From assembly GCF_934754625.1 (NCBI RefSeq), contig NZ_CAKVIU010000018.1: 35,559 nt of DNA; one strand, 5' to 3'. How positions within the stretch are numbered: position 1 is the first letter of the stretch; every line of letters begins with the position of its first letter. This DNA comes from Catenibacterium sp900764725. GTDB taxonomy: Bacteria; Bacillota_I; Bacilli_A; Erysipelotrichales; Coprobacillaceae. Shown piece after piece: positions 8,384 to 16,183 of the stretch. The position numbers and the translations under genes were made by a program. A model generated the notes under the pieces. The model was given only the letters and a program-made list of their open reading frames with translations, was not told the DNA's origin and did no database searches.

Positions 8384-9892
8384 TTATCTATTACCTGAAT
8401 TTGAAGAATCCTTTAATAATACGTCATGTGCGCCACCTTCAACGATTGAAGTAGCAGACACAAGCTGGATCTTCGCTTTTTCCTGTAATTCCGCAATTGT
8501 AAGTGCACCACAGTTACACATTGTATGCTTCATCTTGCTTAATGATAAACCAACGTTATCCTTTAAGCTACCAGCATATGGTACATAAGAATCTACACCT
8601 TCTTCAAATGAAAGTTTCTTATCTCCACCTAAATCATATCTCTGCCAGTTTCTAGCACGTGCAGAACCTTCACCCCAGTATTCTTTCATATACTGACCAT
8701 TGATGTTTACCTTGTTAGTTGGTGATTCATCAAAACGAGAGAAGTAACGACCTAACATGATGAAATCAGAACCCATAGCTAAAGCTAGAGTCATATGGTA
8801 ATCATGAACAATACCACCATCTGAACAGATTGGGATATAAATACCAGTTTCTTTATAGTAAGCATCTCTTGCTTCAGCAACTTCGATAGTTGCAGTAGCC
8901 TGACCTCTACCGATACCTTTCTGTTCACGAGTGATACAGATAGATCCTCCACCGATACCGATCTTGATGAAGTCAGCACCAGCTTCTGCTAAGAATCTGA
9001 ATCCTTCACCATCTACAACGTTACCAGCACCAACCTTTACAGTATCACCATAATGTTCTCTGATCCATGCGATAGTGTTAGCCTGCCAAGCTGAATAACC
9101 TTCAGAAGAGTCAATACATAATACATCTACACCTGCTTCAATTAATGCAGGAACTCTTTCTGCGAAGTCTCTAGTGTTGATACCAGCACCAACTACATAA
9201 CGTTTAGATTCATCTAATAATTCATTAGGATTTGATTTTCTTGATTCATAATCCTTTCTGAATACAAAGTAAAGAAGTCTGTTATCATCATCAATAATTG
9301 GTAAAGCATTCAATTTGTTTTCCCAGATAATATCATTTGCTTCTTTTAAAGTAATATCTTTATGTCCGCATACTAACTTATCAAAAGGTGTCATAAAATC
9401 AACAACTTTTTCATTTTCATCCATACGGCTGACACGGTAATCTCTACCAGTCACTAAACCAACTAAACAGCCATTTGCTGTACCATCTTCAGTAACAGCC
9501 ATAGTAGAATGACCTGTTTTTTCTTTAAGTGCAAGAACATCTGCTAATGTATCATTAGCGCTTAAGTTAGAATCACTTGGTACGAAACCTGCCTTATAGT
9601 TTTTAACACGTCTTACCATTGCTGCCTGTGATTCAATTGTCTGTGAACCATAGATAAATGAACATCCACCTTCTCTTGCTAAAGCAACTGCCATACCATC
9701 ATCAGATACAGCCTGCATAACTGCAGATACAAGAGGGATATTTAATGAAAGTGCTGGTTCTTCACCTTTCTTGAATTTAACTAAAGGTGTCTTTAAACTA
9801 ACATTCTGTGGCTGGCATTCTTCACTAGAATAACCAGGAATCAATAAATATTCATTAAAAGTGTGTGAGGGTTCATTAAAAATATGTGCCAT
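8384..9892 (-). CDS. guaB: IMP dehydrogenase
   Basis: A 502-aa enzyme oxidising IMP to XMP with NAD+, the committed step of GMP synthesis. The catalytic cysteine is in GGGSICITREQKG (Cys319). CDGG-like ICSDGGI and the flap region (ARARNWQRYD) follow. A CBS-domain pair interrupts the barrel at about residues 105-220. The N terminus starts with the long NEPSHTFNEYLLIPGYS form seen in ~500-aa clostridial-type enzymes. AAAGGAGA lies 6 nt before the ATG. It follows the ymcA-like gene by 51 nt with no terminator between, so it may be read as part of the miaB transcript. No guanine riboswitch fits in the short leader. Confidence 0.95.
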   Translation of the reverse strand: MAHIFNEPSHTFNEYLLIPGYSSEECQPQNVSLKTPLVKFKKGEEPALSLNIPLVSAVMQAVSDDGMAVALAREGGCSFIYGSQTIESQAAMVRRVKNYKAGFVPSDSNLSANDTLADVLALKEKTGHSTMAVTEDGTANGCLVGLVTGRDYRVSRMDENEKVVDFMTPFDKLVCGHKDITLKEANDIIWENKLNALPIIDDDNRLLYFVFRKDYESRKSNPNELLDESKRYVVGAGINTRDFAERVPALIEAGVDVLCIDSSEGYSAWQANTIAWIREHYGDTVKVGAGNVVDGEGFRFLAEAGADFIKIGIGGGSICITREQKGIGRGQATATIEVAEARDAYYKETGIYIPICSDGGIVHDYHMTLALAMGSDFIMLGRYFSRFDESPTNKVNINGQYMKEYWGEGSARARNWQRYDLGGDKKLSFEEGVDSYVPYAGSLKDNVGLSLSKMKHTMCNCGALTIAELQEKAKIQLVSATSIVEGGAHDVLLKDSSNSGNR

Positions 9893-9943
9893 AATAATCT
9901 CCTTTTTATATAAATTAGTTCAATAATAAACATTTAAAAACAT

Positions 9944-10282
9944 TTAGTCAATAGCTTTTACTAATTCTTCATTGATGATTGTTTCAACTTGTATAAGGTA
10001 ATCATTAACTTCACTTTTTAGATTCAAATAATTCACAATCAAGGGATGATTTTCAAAGTATTCTTTTTTATCTTGATAAGCTTTCAACTCTTCATCAGTC
10101 AACTCACCAAGAGCCTTCTTTTTAAGAATAATCTGGCTCTTCTGTTTGATTTCATCTTCTAAAGCCAACAATTCAGGATGCTGCTTTAAAGCCTCTTCAT
10201 ACTTCTTAAATTCTTGAATAAGAGGATCATTTAAAATCAACTGATTTAAAGCATTCGCTTTATCCTTAGTTATTTGATTCAA
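9944..10282 (-). CDS. YmcA/YlbF-family protein
   Basis: A 112-aa all-helical protein of the YlbF/YmcA family. In B. subtilis YmcA (RicA) forms a complex with YlbF and YaaT that influences RNase Y-dependent mRNA maturation, biofilm formation and competence. The match rests on the helical pattern (ANALNQLILNDPLIQEFKK, DEIKQKSQI) and on synteny: in Bacillus ymcA likewise directly follows miaB. The start is TTG, 6 nt after GGAG, and the gene overlaps the miaB end by 17 nt. The protein contains no cysteine at all, so the Fe-S ligands reported for the Bacillus RicAFT complex are missing from it. RNase Y itself is encoded 3.6 kb away. Confidence 0.75.
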   Translation of the reverse strand: MNQITKDKANALNQLILNDPLIQEFKKYEEALKQHPELLALEDEIKQKSQIILKKKALGELTDEELKAYQDKKEYFENHPLIVNYLNLKSEVNDYLIQVETIINEELVKAID

Positions 10283-11717
10283 GCTGTTCTCCTGTTAATG
10301 CCCATGTCTTTGCTTCAGTAACACGAACATCTACAATTTGACCAACCATTGAAGCATCACCCTTAAAGTTAATCAACTTGTTATGTTCTGTATAACCTGA
10401 TAAAACGTCTGGGTTCTTCTTAGAAGGACCTTCTACAAGTACTTTCACAACCTGTCCTAAGTATTTCTGATTTGCTTCATTTGCATACTTATTCACTAAT
10501 TCATTTAAGCAATATAAACGCTGTTCCTTATCACTTAGAGGAACATTATCTTCCATCTTTGCAGCTGGAGTTCCTTCTCTAGGTGAATAAATAAATGTAT
10601 ATGCTAAATCATACTTACAATAGTTATATAAAGATAAAGTATCCTGGAACTGTTCTTCTGTTTCATTAGGGAAACCAACAATAATATCTGTTGTAATCGT
10701 ACAATCAGGAATCTTTTCTTTAATCATATCAAATAGTTTTAAATAGCTTTCCTTCGAATAACGTCTACCCATCAGCTGTAAAACTTCATCATTCCCTGAC
10801 TGAACAGGCAAATGGATAGAAGGCATGATATTATCATACTTAGCAATAATATCAATCATATCTGCATTAAAGTCCCAAGGATGGCTTGTAGTGAAACGAA
10901 TACGTTCAATACCAGTCTTAGCAACAGCTTCTAATAGTGTTGCAAAGCTTGTATCGTTATTTAAATCCTTACCATAAGAATTAACATTCTGTCCAAGTAA
11001 TGTAATTTCTTTATAGCCACTGTTCTTTAATTCTTCTACTTCTTTAATAATTTCTTCTAATTCACGAGAACGTTCCTTACCTCTTGTATAAGGGACAATA
11101 CAATAAGTACAGAACTTATTGCATCCATACATGATATTCACCCATGCCTTGTAGTTATTAGCACGATGACTTGGAAGATTTTCAATAACATCCCCTTCCT
11201 TAGACCAGACTTCAAGAACAAGTTCTTTTTCTAACATTGCCTGTTTTAATAAAACTGGAAGACGATGGATATTATGTGTACCAAAAATAAGATCAACCTG
11301 AGGGAATTTCTCTAAAATCTTATTAACAACCACTTCTTCCTGTGCCATACAGCCACATACCCCAAAGATTAGATTTGGTCTAGTCTTCTTGATGTTCTTC
11401 AAGTAGCCAATCTTACCAAATACTTTTTCTTCCGCATTTTCTCTAATAGCGCAGGTATTTAATAATACAACATCTGCCTGTTTTACTTCATCAGTATGAG
11501 TATAACCCATCATTTCTAAGATACCTGATAGTGTTTCAGTATCTCTTTCATTCGCTTGACATCCATAAGTCTGGATATAATATGTCTGTCCTTTGCCAAT
11601 TCCCACCATATCTGCAGGAATCTCAAATGCATCATCTAAATGCTGTACTTCAGTACGACCTCTAGAACGTGCATCCTTTAAAGAAGGACCTTTAAAATAT
11701 TTACTATAATCTTTCAT
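10266..11717 (-). CDS. miaB: tRNA-2-methylthio-N6-dimethylallyladenosine synthase
   Basis: A 483-aa radical-SAM methylthiotransferase that adds a methylthio group to i6A37 in tRNA, acting after MiaA. The N-terminal UPF0004 domain supplies the auxiliary cluster cysteines (TYGCQANERD, NTCAIRENAEEKVFG, CGCMAQ). The radical SAM motif CNKFCTYC follows in the middle, and a C-terminal TRAM domain binds tRNA. Length is normal (family 430-510). An extended -10 lies 21-29 nt upstream. It overlaps the downstream ymcA-like gene, as expected from conserved order in Bacillota. Confidence 0.96.
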   Translation of the reverse strand: MKDYSKYFKGPSLKDARSRGRTEVQHLDDAFEIPADMVGIGKGQTYYIQTYGCQANERDTETLSGILEMMGYTHTDEVKQADVVLLNTCAIRENAEEKVFGKIGYLKNIKKTRPNLIFGVCGCMAQEEVVVNKILEKFPQVDLIFGTHNIHRLPVLLKQAMLEKELVLEVWSKEGDVIENLPSHRANNYKAWVNIMYGCNKFCTYCIVPYTRGKERSRELEEIIKEVEELKNSGYKEITLLGQNVNSYGKDLNNDTSFATLLEAVAKTGIERIRFTTSHPWDFNADMIDIIAKYDNIMPSIHLPVQSGNDEVLQLMGRRYSKESYLKLFDMIKEKIPDCTITTDIIVGFPNETEEQFQDTLSLYNYCKYDLAYTFIYSPREGTPAAKMEDNVPLSDKEQRLYCLNELVNKYANEANQKYLGQVVKVLVEGPSKKNPDVLSGYTEHNKLINFKGDASMVGQIVDVRVTEAKTWALTGEQLESNN

Positions 11718-11737
11718 AAACGCTCCTTTTCGACACC

Positions 11738-11746
11738 ATTATAACA
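11738..11746 (-). promoter_or_regulatory. Extended -10 promoter of miaB
   Basis: TGTTATAAT on the minus strand (11746-11738) gives an extended -10 element. The AAAGGAGCG ribosome binding site follows, about 6 nt before the ATG at 11717. The -35 region is only a T-rich stretch that belongs to the preceding terminator. Confidence 0.6.
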
Positions 11747-11760
11747 AATACCCCTCATAA

Positions 11761-11782
11761 AAAAAACCCCCTAAATAGGGGT
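11761..11782 (-). terminator. Intrinsic terminator of the AEC carrier gene
   Basis: Stem CCCCTA/TAGGGG (11768-11773 and 11776-11781) with a very short loop is followed on the minus strand by six T residues (11766-11761). It lies 8 nt after the AEC stop codon and only ~15 nt before the miaB -10. Confidence 0.8.
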
Positions 11783-11789
11783 AAAAGTT

Positions 11790-12716
11790 CTAAATTAAAA
11801 ACATATAGACAACAAGTGGAATAGTAAAAACAGAAATCAATGTTGTCATAAAAATTGTCTTAGCAGCAAGTTCACTATCTCCACCATATTTATTCGTAAA
11901 TAATACTGCAGAGCTTCCTACTGGCATTGATAACATTATTAGAGTTAATCCTCTGAGATAGCTATCCTTGATTAAAAAAGCGATGATCGGATAAGCAACG
12001 ACAGGAAAGACTAACTGCTTTACTATTGTATAACTATAAACACGTAGTTCATTAAATACTTCTTTAATATTCATTGCCCCAAGTGTGACACCAATAATAA
12101 TCATCGCAAGAGGTGTTGTCATATCTCCTACCATACCTGTAAAGTCTACGATAATCTTAGGTGCTCGGATATGCAATAAATAGAGAATAAGCGCTAAAAA
12201 AGAACAAATCACGCCCGGTGTAATTAAATTCTTTAAATTAAGCTTATTACTTCCCTGCTGTCCAATTCCAATTAAATAGACACCTAAAGTAAATAACATA
12301 ATATTAAATACCATACCAAATAATGATGTATGGAATACAGAATCATTTCCAAATATTGCCTTCATGATTGGATAACCGATAAACCCAATATTAGAAAACA
12401 CTGTCATAAAGACATAAAGACCTGTTTGATTACTTGGTACACGTAATAGTTTATTGATTAATATTCCTATAAAAGGTGTAATAATATACGTTACTACCGC
12501 AATACCTAAAATAGTAAAGATTGTTTTAGAGTCACTGTACTTTTCTGTACATAATACAGAATTTAATACCATACAAGGTGTAGTCACTGATAAAACAAGT
12601 GATGTGAGTTTACTATTTGTATTCAAATCTAAAATATTTACTCTATATAATAAAAAGCCCAACCCCATCAAGGCAAATAAAACAACCATCTGTCCGATAA
12701 TAACATTTATATCCAT
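11790..12716 (-). CDS. AEC-family transporter
   Basis: A 308-aa, very hydrophobic integral membrane protein of the auxin efflux carrier (AEC) family, with about ten membrane segments in two halves. N-terminal MVVLFALMGLGFLLYR, a central soluble-poor stretch, and the late PVGSSAVLFTNKYGG motif are typical. Bacterial members export or exchange small organic acids such as malate, but the substrate cannot be deduced here. Start ATG follows GGGAGA by 6 nt. The gene begins 16 nt after the T run of the preceding terminator, so transcription probably depends on read-through from the 81-aa gene. It has its own terminator. Confidence 0.85.
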   Translation of the reverse strand: MDINVIIGQMVVLFALMGLGFLLYRVNILDLNTNSKLTSLVLSVTTPCMVLNSVLCTEKYSDSKTIFTILGIAVVTYIITPFIGILINKLLRVPSNQTGLYVFMTVFSNIGFIGYPIMKAIFGNDSVFHTSLFGMVFNIMLFTLGVYLIGIGQQGSNKLNLKNLITPGVICSFLALILYLLHIRAPKIIVDFTGMVGDMTTPLAMIIIGVTLGAMNIKEVFNELRVYSYTIVKQLVFPVVAYPIIAFLIKDSYLRGLTLIMLSMPVGSSAVLFTNKYGGDSELAAKTIFMTTLISVFTIPLVVYMFLI

Positions 12717-12732
12717 AAAATCTCCCTTCTAA

Positions 12733-12760
12733 TAAAAAAGCACAGGAATCACCCTGTGCT
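12733..12760 (-). terminator. Intrinsic terminator of the 81-aa gene
   Basis: Stem AGCACAGG/CCTGTGCT (12739-12746 and 12753-12760) with a 6-nt loop precedes a T run on minus (12739-12733). It lies 12 nt after the small gene's stop and just ahead of the AEC ribosome binding site. Confidence 0.85.
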
Positions 12761-12772
12761 CTAAAATCTATC

Positions 12773-13018
12773 TTATCCAAAGAATCCATCAGGCTGGATT
12801 GAGAAGTACATGTAACTTCCTTCTGGAGTCTTCTTGAATAAAGACTTACAATGTGCAGCAGCATCATCTGGTGATAATTCTGTTTCGCATTCGAAAGTAG
12901 CCTTAATACCAGCTTTGCTTACATACTTTAATTCAACTTTGTCATCCTTATATCCATCAAAAAAAGTAATTAACTTCTGCACCTGTGCAGTCTGCATTAA
13001 AATTTTACATTTAGCCAT
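12773..13018 (-). CDS. Conserved-looking 81-aa protein, function unknown
   Basis: I do not recognise this small protein. It starts MAKCKILMQTAQVQKLITFF, is mildly basic at the start, and ends with an aromatic Gly-rich tail (YFSIQPDGFFG). There is no signal peptide or membrane segment; predicted alternation of strands and helices suggests a compact alpha/beta fold. The frame remains open seven codons upstream to a TTG, but that stretch contains the AAGGAGGA ribosome binding site, so the ATG at 13018 is used. It has its own promoter (TATAAT at 13051-13056) and its own strong terminator, which supports a real, individually expressed gene rather than a chance frame. Confidence 0.7.
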   Translation of the reverse strand: MAKCKILMQTAQVQKLITFFDGYKDDKVELKYVSKAGIKATFECETELSPDDAAAHCKSLFKKTPEGSYMYFSIQPDGFFG

Positions 13019-13050
13019 AAAAATTATGTCCTCCTTCAATAACTATGAAC

Positions 13051-13079
13051 ATTATACTGTATTCTTAGCCAAAAGTGAA
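13051..13079 (-). promoter_or_regulatory. Promoter of the 81-aa gene
   Basis: On minus, TTCACT (13079-13074), a 17-nt spacer and a perfect TATAAT (13056-13051) predict a start near 13044 with a short leader containing AAGGAGGA. Confidence 0.65.
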
Positions 13080-13096
13080 GACGCTTTCTTTTGTTT

Positions 13097-13879
13097 TTAC
13101 TTAAATTTTACTTGTGGATCAATTCTGATTCTTTCGATGTTTGTACATTTGTTTCCATCAAAGTGAAGTAATGTCGCACATAACTGTCCTTCGTCTTCTA
13201 CTACTCTAAAAGGTGTCATAATACCTTTAACACTACGTTCAATGATTGCTTCCTTCTCACAACCAATAACACTTTCATATGGTCCAGTCATACCTACATC
13301 ACATTGGAACGCTGTACCTTTTGGAAGGATCTTTTCATCACCAGTAGGAACATGAGTATGGGTACCTAATACTGCACTGACACGACCATCTACATAGTAA
13401 CCAAAAGCAATCTTTTCACTTGTTGCTTCACCATGGAAGTCAATGATATGGATATCACTGTTATCATTTTCTAGAACTGGTTCGATTGCTTCAAATGGGT
13501 TTTGAGGTTTTCCATCCATAAAAGTAAGACCTAATAAATTTGTTACTCTAATCTTTTTTCCTTTCACTTCAATCACTCTAGAACCTACTCCAGGCATCGC
13601 GAGAGGCTTATTTAATGGGACAATTAACTTGTCTGCTTCATCAATATAATCAAATATTTCTTTCTTAGAATAAGTATGATTACCCATGGTAATCAACGAA
13701 ATACCATGAGAAAGTAACTCATCATAATGCTTCTGTAATAAACCTTTTCCATGGCTTGTATTCTCACCATTCGCAATGACACATTCTACACTGTATTTTT
13801 CTACAATTTTTGGTAGATATGTCGCAATCATCTTACGTCCTGTCTTACCAAAAATATCTCCTATAAATAATATATTCAT
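13097..13879 (-). CDS. ymdB: YmdB-family metallophosphoesterase
   Basis: A 260-aa calcineurin-like phosphoesterase of the YmdB family. In B. subtilis YmdB is a 2',3'- and 3',5'-cyclic nucleotide phosphodiesterase affecting biofilm genes. Metal-binding motifs are all visible: GDIFGKTGR at the N terminus, ANGENTSHG, MGNHTYSK, DFHGEATSEK and GTHTHVPTGDE. Length is the usual ~265. The gene follows rny, as in most Bacillota, but a strong terminator hairpin sits between them (13896-13928), so its expression probably needs read-through. AAGGATG precedes the ATG by 6-7 nt. Confidence 0.93.
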   Translation of the reverse strand: MNILFIGDIFGKTGRKMIATYLPKIVEKYSVECVIANGENTSHGKGLLQKHYDELLSHGISLITMGNHTYSKKEIFDYIDEADKLIVPLNKPLAMPGVGSRVIEVKGKKIRVTNLLGLTFMDGKPQNPFEAIEPVLENDNSDIHIIDFHGEATSEKIAFGYYVDGRVSAVLGTHTHVPTGDEKILPKGTAFQCDVGMTGPYESVIGCEKEAIIERSVKGIMTPFRVVEDEGQLCATLLHFDGNKCTNIERIRIDPQVKFK

Positions 13880-13895
13880 TTTTTCACATCCTTAA

Positions 13896-13928
13896 ATAAA
13901 AAGTAGATAGGTTGGACCCTATCTACTT
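13896..13928 (-). terminator. Intrinsic terminator of rny
   Basis: An 11-bp stem (AAGTAGATAGG at 13901-13911, CCTATCTACTT at 13918-13928) is followed on minus by a T-rich run. It includes the rny stop codon and ends close to the ymdB ribosome binding site. Confidence 0.85.
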
Positions 13929-15470
13929 AGCTATTTCATTAGCACGAATCTCACGGATCACAGTTACTTTAATATGTCCTGGGTAAGTGAGTTCGGTTTC
14001 AATCTTATCTTTGACATCTCTTGCAAGCTTATGTGCTTTTAAGTCATCAATCTTCTCTGGATTAACAATCACTCTAATTTCACGGCCAGCCTGGATGGCA
14101 AATACCTTATCCACACCTTCAAACTGTTTAGGTAATTCTTCAAGTTTTTCAAGTCTCTGGATATAATTTTCAATTTTTTCACTTCTACTACCAGGTCTCG
14201 CAGCTGATAATGTATCTGCTGCTGAGATCAGTACTGCAATGATTGATGTTGCTGGGACATCACCATGATGAGATTCAATCGCATTAATTACGGTTGCATT
14301 TTCACCAAATTTCTTAGCGAATTTAGCACCTAATTCAACGTGACTTCCTTCCATTTCATGGTCAACTGCTTTACCTAAGTCATGTAATAAACCAGCACGT
14401 TTCGCAAGCTGCTGATTTAATCCTAACTCAGCGGCCATAATACCTGCAAAATGAGCCACTTCGATTGAATGCTGTAATGCATTCTGACCATAACTTGTAC
14501 GATATTTTAACTTACCAATCATCATAACAAGTTCTTTATTCATTCTTGATAATCCTAATTCAAAGACAGCATCCTGCCCTGCCTTTAAAATAGTATCATC
14601 CAAGTCTTTCTTTGTCTTAGCGACAACTTCTTCAATACGTCCTGGCTGGATACGTCCATCATGAATCAATGTTTCAAGTGATAAACGAGCCACTTCACGA
14701 CGAATTGGATCAAAACATGATAATGTAATCACTTCTGGAGTATCATCGATAATTAAATCTACACCAGTTGCATTTTCAATTGCTTTAATATTACGACCTT
14801 CACGACCGATAATACGCCCCTTCATTTCTTCACTAGGAAGAGCAACGACACTTACAGTACGTTCAATAACTTCTTCCTGAGAATAACGATTCAAGGCATT
14901 CGCAATGATATCTTTCGCAAATAATGAAGCTTTAGTTTTTGCCTCATCTTCCTGTTCCTTGATATAAGCAGTGACTTCAGTCTCCATACGCTGCTCTACC
15001 TGTTTGAAGAGTTCAGCTTTAGCTTCCTGTGCAGACATAGCTGCAATTTTTTCAAGTTCGGCTACCTTTTCATCAATCTGATGCTGTAGCTTTTCTTCCT
15101 TGACCTCTAGTTCCGCCTTTTTCTTATTTAATTGTTGGCTTCTTGCTTCAAGAGCATCTTCCTTCCCCTGTAAAGAAATATCTCTACGGTCGATGTTCTG
15201 TTCACGTTGTAATAGCTTATTTTCAAACTTAGTCAATTCTAAGCGCTGCTGCTTTGCTTCTTTTTCAGCTTCAAGCTTATATTCATAAGCTTTTGTTTTT
15301 GCATCAAGCGTTGCTTCTTTAATGAGATTGTCTGCTTTTGTATTAGCTTCTTCAACAATTGTTTTGGCATCTGTGTTTGCTTTAGAGATTTTTAAACGAA
15401 TGTACATATAATAACATCCTGCACCTAAAACAAACACAAGAACATAGGTCAAGACTTTAATTAAACCCAT
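13923..15470 (-). CDS. rny: Ribonuclease Y
   Basis: A 515-aa membrane-anchored endoribonuclease that starts bulk mRNA decay in many Bacillota. Order: one N-terminal membrane helix (about 4-23), a long charged coiled coil (about 28-205, containing repeated LxxKEE-type heptads), a KH domain with GRIIGREGRN (218-227), and an HD domain with HSIEVAH (334-340) and HD at 363-364 (LLHDLGKA). Length matches the family (~520). GGAGGA lies 8 nt before the ATG. It has its own consensus promoter and a hairpin at the predicted 5' end of the mRNA. Conserved neighbours recA and ymdB flank it, though a TetR gene is inserted. Confidence 0.97.
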   Translation of the reverse strand: MGLIKVLTYVLVFVLGAGCYYMYIRLKISKANTDAKTIVEEANTKADNLIKEATLDAKTKAYEYKLEAEKEAKQQRLELTKFENKLLQREQNIDRRDISLQGKEDALEARSQQLNKKKAELEVKEEKLQHQIDEKVAELEKIAAMSAQEAKAELFKQVEQRMETEVTAYIKEQEDEAKTKASLFAKDIIANALNRYSQEEVIERTVSVVALPSEEMKGRIIGREGRNIKAIENATGVDLIIDDTPEVITLSCFDPIRREVARLSLETLIHDGRIQPGRIEEVVAKTKKDLDDTILKAGQDAVFELGLSRMNKELVMMIGKLKYRTSYGQNALQHSIEVAHFAGIMAAELGLNQQLAKRAGLLHDLGKAVDHEMEGSHVELGAKFAKKFGENATVINAIESHHGDVPATSIIAVLISAADTLSAARPGSRSEKIENYIQRLEKLEELPKQFEGVDKVFAIQAGREIRVIVNPEKIDDLKAHKLARDVKDKIETELTYPGHIKVTVIREIRANEIAK

Positions 15471-15500
15471 ATAAAAGTCCTCCGTGTCCTATGTGTAAAA

Positions 15501-15516
15501 AGTGCTAGAAAGCACT
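15501..15516 (-). promoter_or_regulatory. 5'-terminal stem-loop of the rny mRNA
   Basis: AGTGCT (15516-15511) pairs with AGCACT (15506-15501) around a UUCU loop, followed by five U residues. With the rny promoter placed as below, +1 is the A at 15516, so the transcript would begin with the first base of the stem. The element could either protect the 5' end or act as a short attenuator. Confidence 0.5.
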
Positions 15517-15522
15517 AGTTAC

Positions 15523-15551
15523 ATTATAAAGTATTTAGTTCTACTTTTCAA
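15523..15551 (-). promoter_or_regulatory. Promoter of rny
   Basis: TTGAAA (15551-15546), exactly 17 nt, then TATAAT (15528-15523) on minus: one of the best sigma-A promoters in the window. The predicted start is 15516, giving a leader of about 45 nt. Confidence 0.8.
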
Positions 15552-15564
15552 TCATACATTCACG

Positions 15565-15593
15565 CAAAAAAGCAGTCTTCTATCTAGACTGCT
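15565..15593 (-). terminator. Intrinsic terminator of the TetR gene
   Basis: Stem AGCAGTCT/AGACTGCT (15571-15578 and 15586-15593, 7-nt loop) followed on minus by six T residues. It contains the stop codon of the regulator gene. Confidence 0.85.
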
Positions 15594-16131
15594 TACTTGC
15601 TTTAAGGGGATTTGTCATCGATAATGTTGTTTTGAACTCTTCTAGCAATTCTTCAAGATCAATATCATTATTATTTTCTATGAAATTATGTACAATACAA
15701 CCGATAACAGCATATGTATAAAACAAAATCAGATCATCAAATTTTTCATCTGATATATCCACAATAAAATTATCTAATAAATATTCAGTAAATATTTTTT
15801 TGAAAACTACAAACAGATAATGATCTAACTGACTACGACTCATTGAAAATGCGATATGTCTAATTGCGCGCGCATTCTTTATCAAGAAATTGACAGCCAC
15901 TTTAGAACATTCATCCCAGGATGCGCCTTCTTCAAACATTGTCTCAATCGTATTGAGATGATCTTTAAATATTGTTTCAATTAAAGAATAGATATCCTCA
16001 AAATGATAATAGAATGTATTTCTATTAATGCCACATTGATCCGCAATATCCTGGATTGTAATCTTATCTAAAGGCTTTTCCTCTACAAGTTTGAGGAAAG
16101 TATTAATTATAAGTTCTTCTGTTTTCTTCAT
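15580..16131 (-). CDS. TetR/AcrR-family transcriptional regulator
   Basis: A 183-aa DNA-binding regulator. The N-terminal helix-turn-helix (about residues 18-48: DKITIQDIADQCGINRNTFYYHFED) is a textbook TetR domain. The C-terminal ligand-binding part is divergent, resembling the short TetR_C_7/DhaS-like group, so the inducer is unknown. A GTG at 16143 opens the frame earlier, but GGAGGAAA lies between it and the ATG at 16131, which is therefore the start. It follows the recA terminator by about 20 nt with no promoter in between. No obvious target gene lies adjacent, and its insertion between recA and rny departs from the usual gene order. Confidence 0.88.
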   Translation of the reverse strand: MKKTEELIINTFLKLVEEKPLDKITIQDIADQCGINRNTFYYHFEDIYSLIETIFKDHLNTIETMFEEGASWDECSKVAVNFLIKNARAIRHIAFSMSRSQLDHYLFVVFKKIFTEYLLDNFIVDISDEKFDDLILFYTYAVIGCIVHNFIENNNDIDLEELLEEFKTTLSMTNPLKASKQSR

Positions 16132-16148
16132 ATTTTCCTCCACTCTTC

Positions 16149-16172
16149 AAAAAAAGGCGGAATATTCCGCCT
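16149..16172 (-). terminator. Intrinsic terminator of recA
   Basis: A perfect 18-nt palindrome (16155-16172, core GGCGGAATATTCCGCC) is followed on minus by seven T residues; on plus it is followed by six A residues. It lies just after the recA stop and before the TetR gene, so a second role as operator is conceivable but unsupported. Confidence 0.85.
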
Positions 16173-16183
16173 AAAAAACGAGA

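Noticed and set aside
9893..9943. Possible purine riboswitch ahead of guaB
   Set aside because: Only 51 nt separate the genes and no aptamer core is visible; the space is too short.
12834..13166. 110-codon plus-strand frame over the 81-aa gene and ymdB end
   Set aside because: It crosses a promoter and two minus-strand genes, and has no initiation signal; no protein family likeness.
16155..16172. Operator for the TetR regulator
   Set aside because: The perfect palindrome has a T run and lies directly after recA, so a terminator explains it; no promoter overlaps it.
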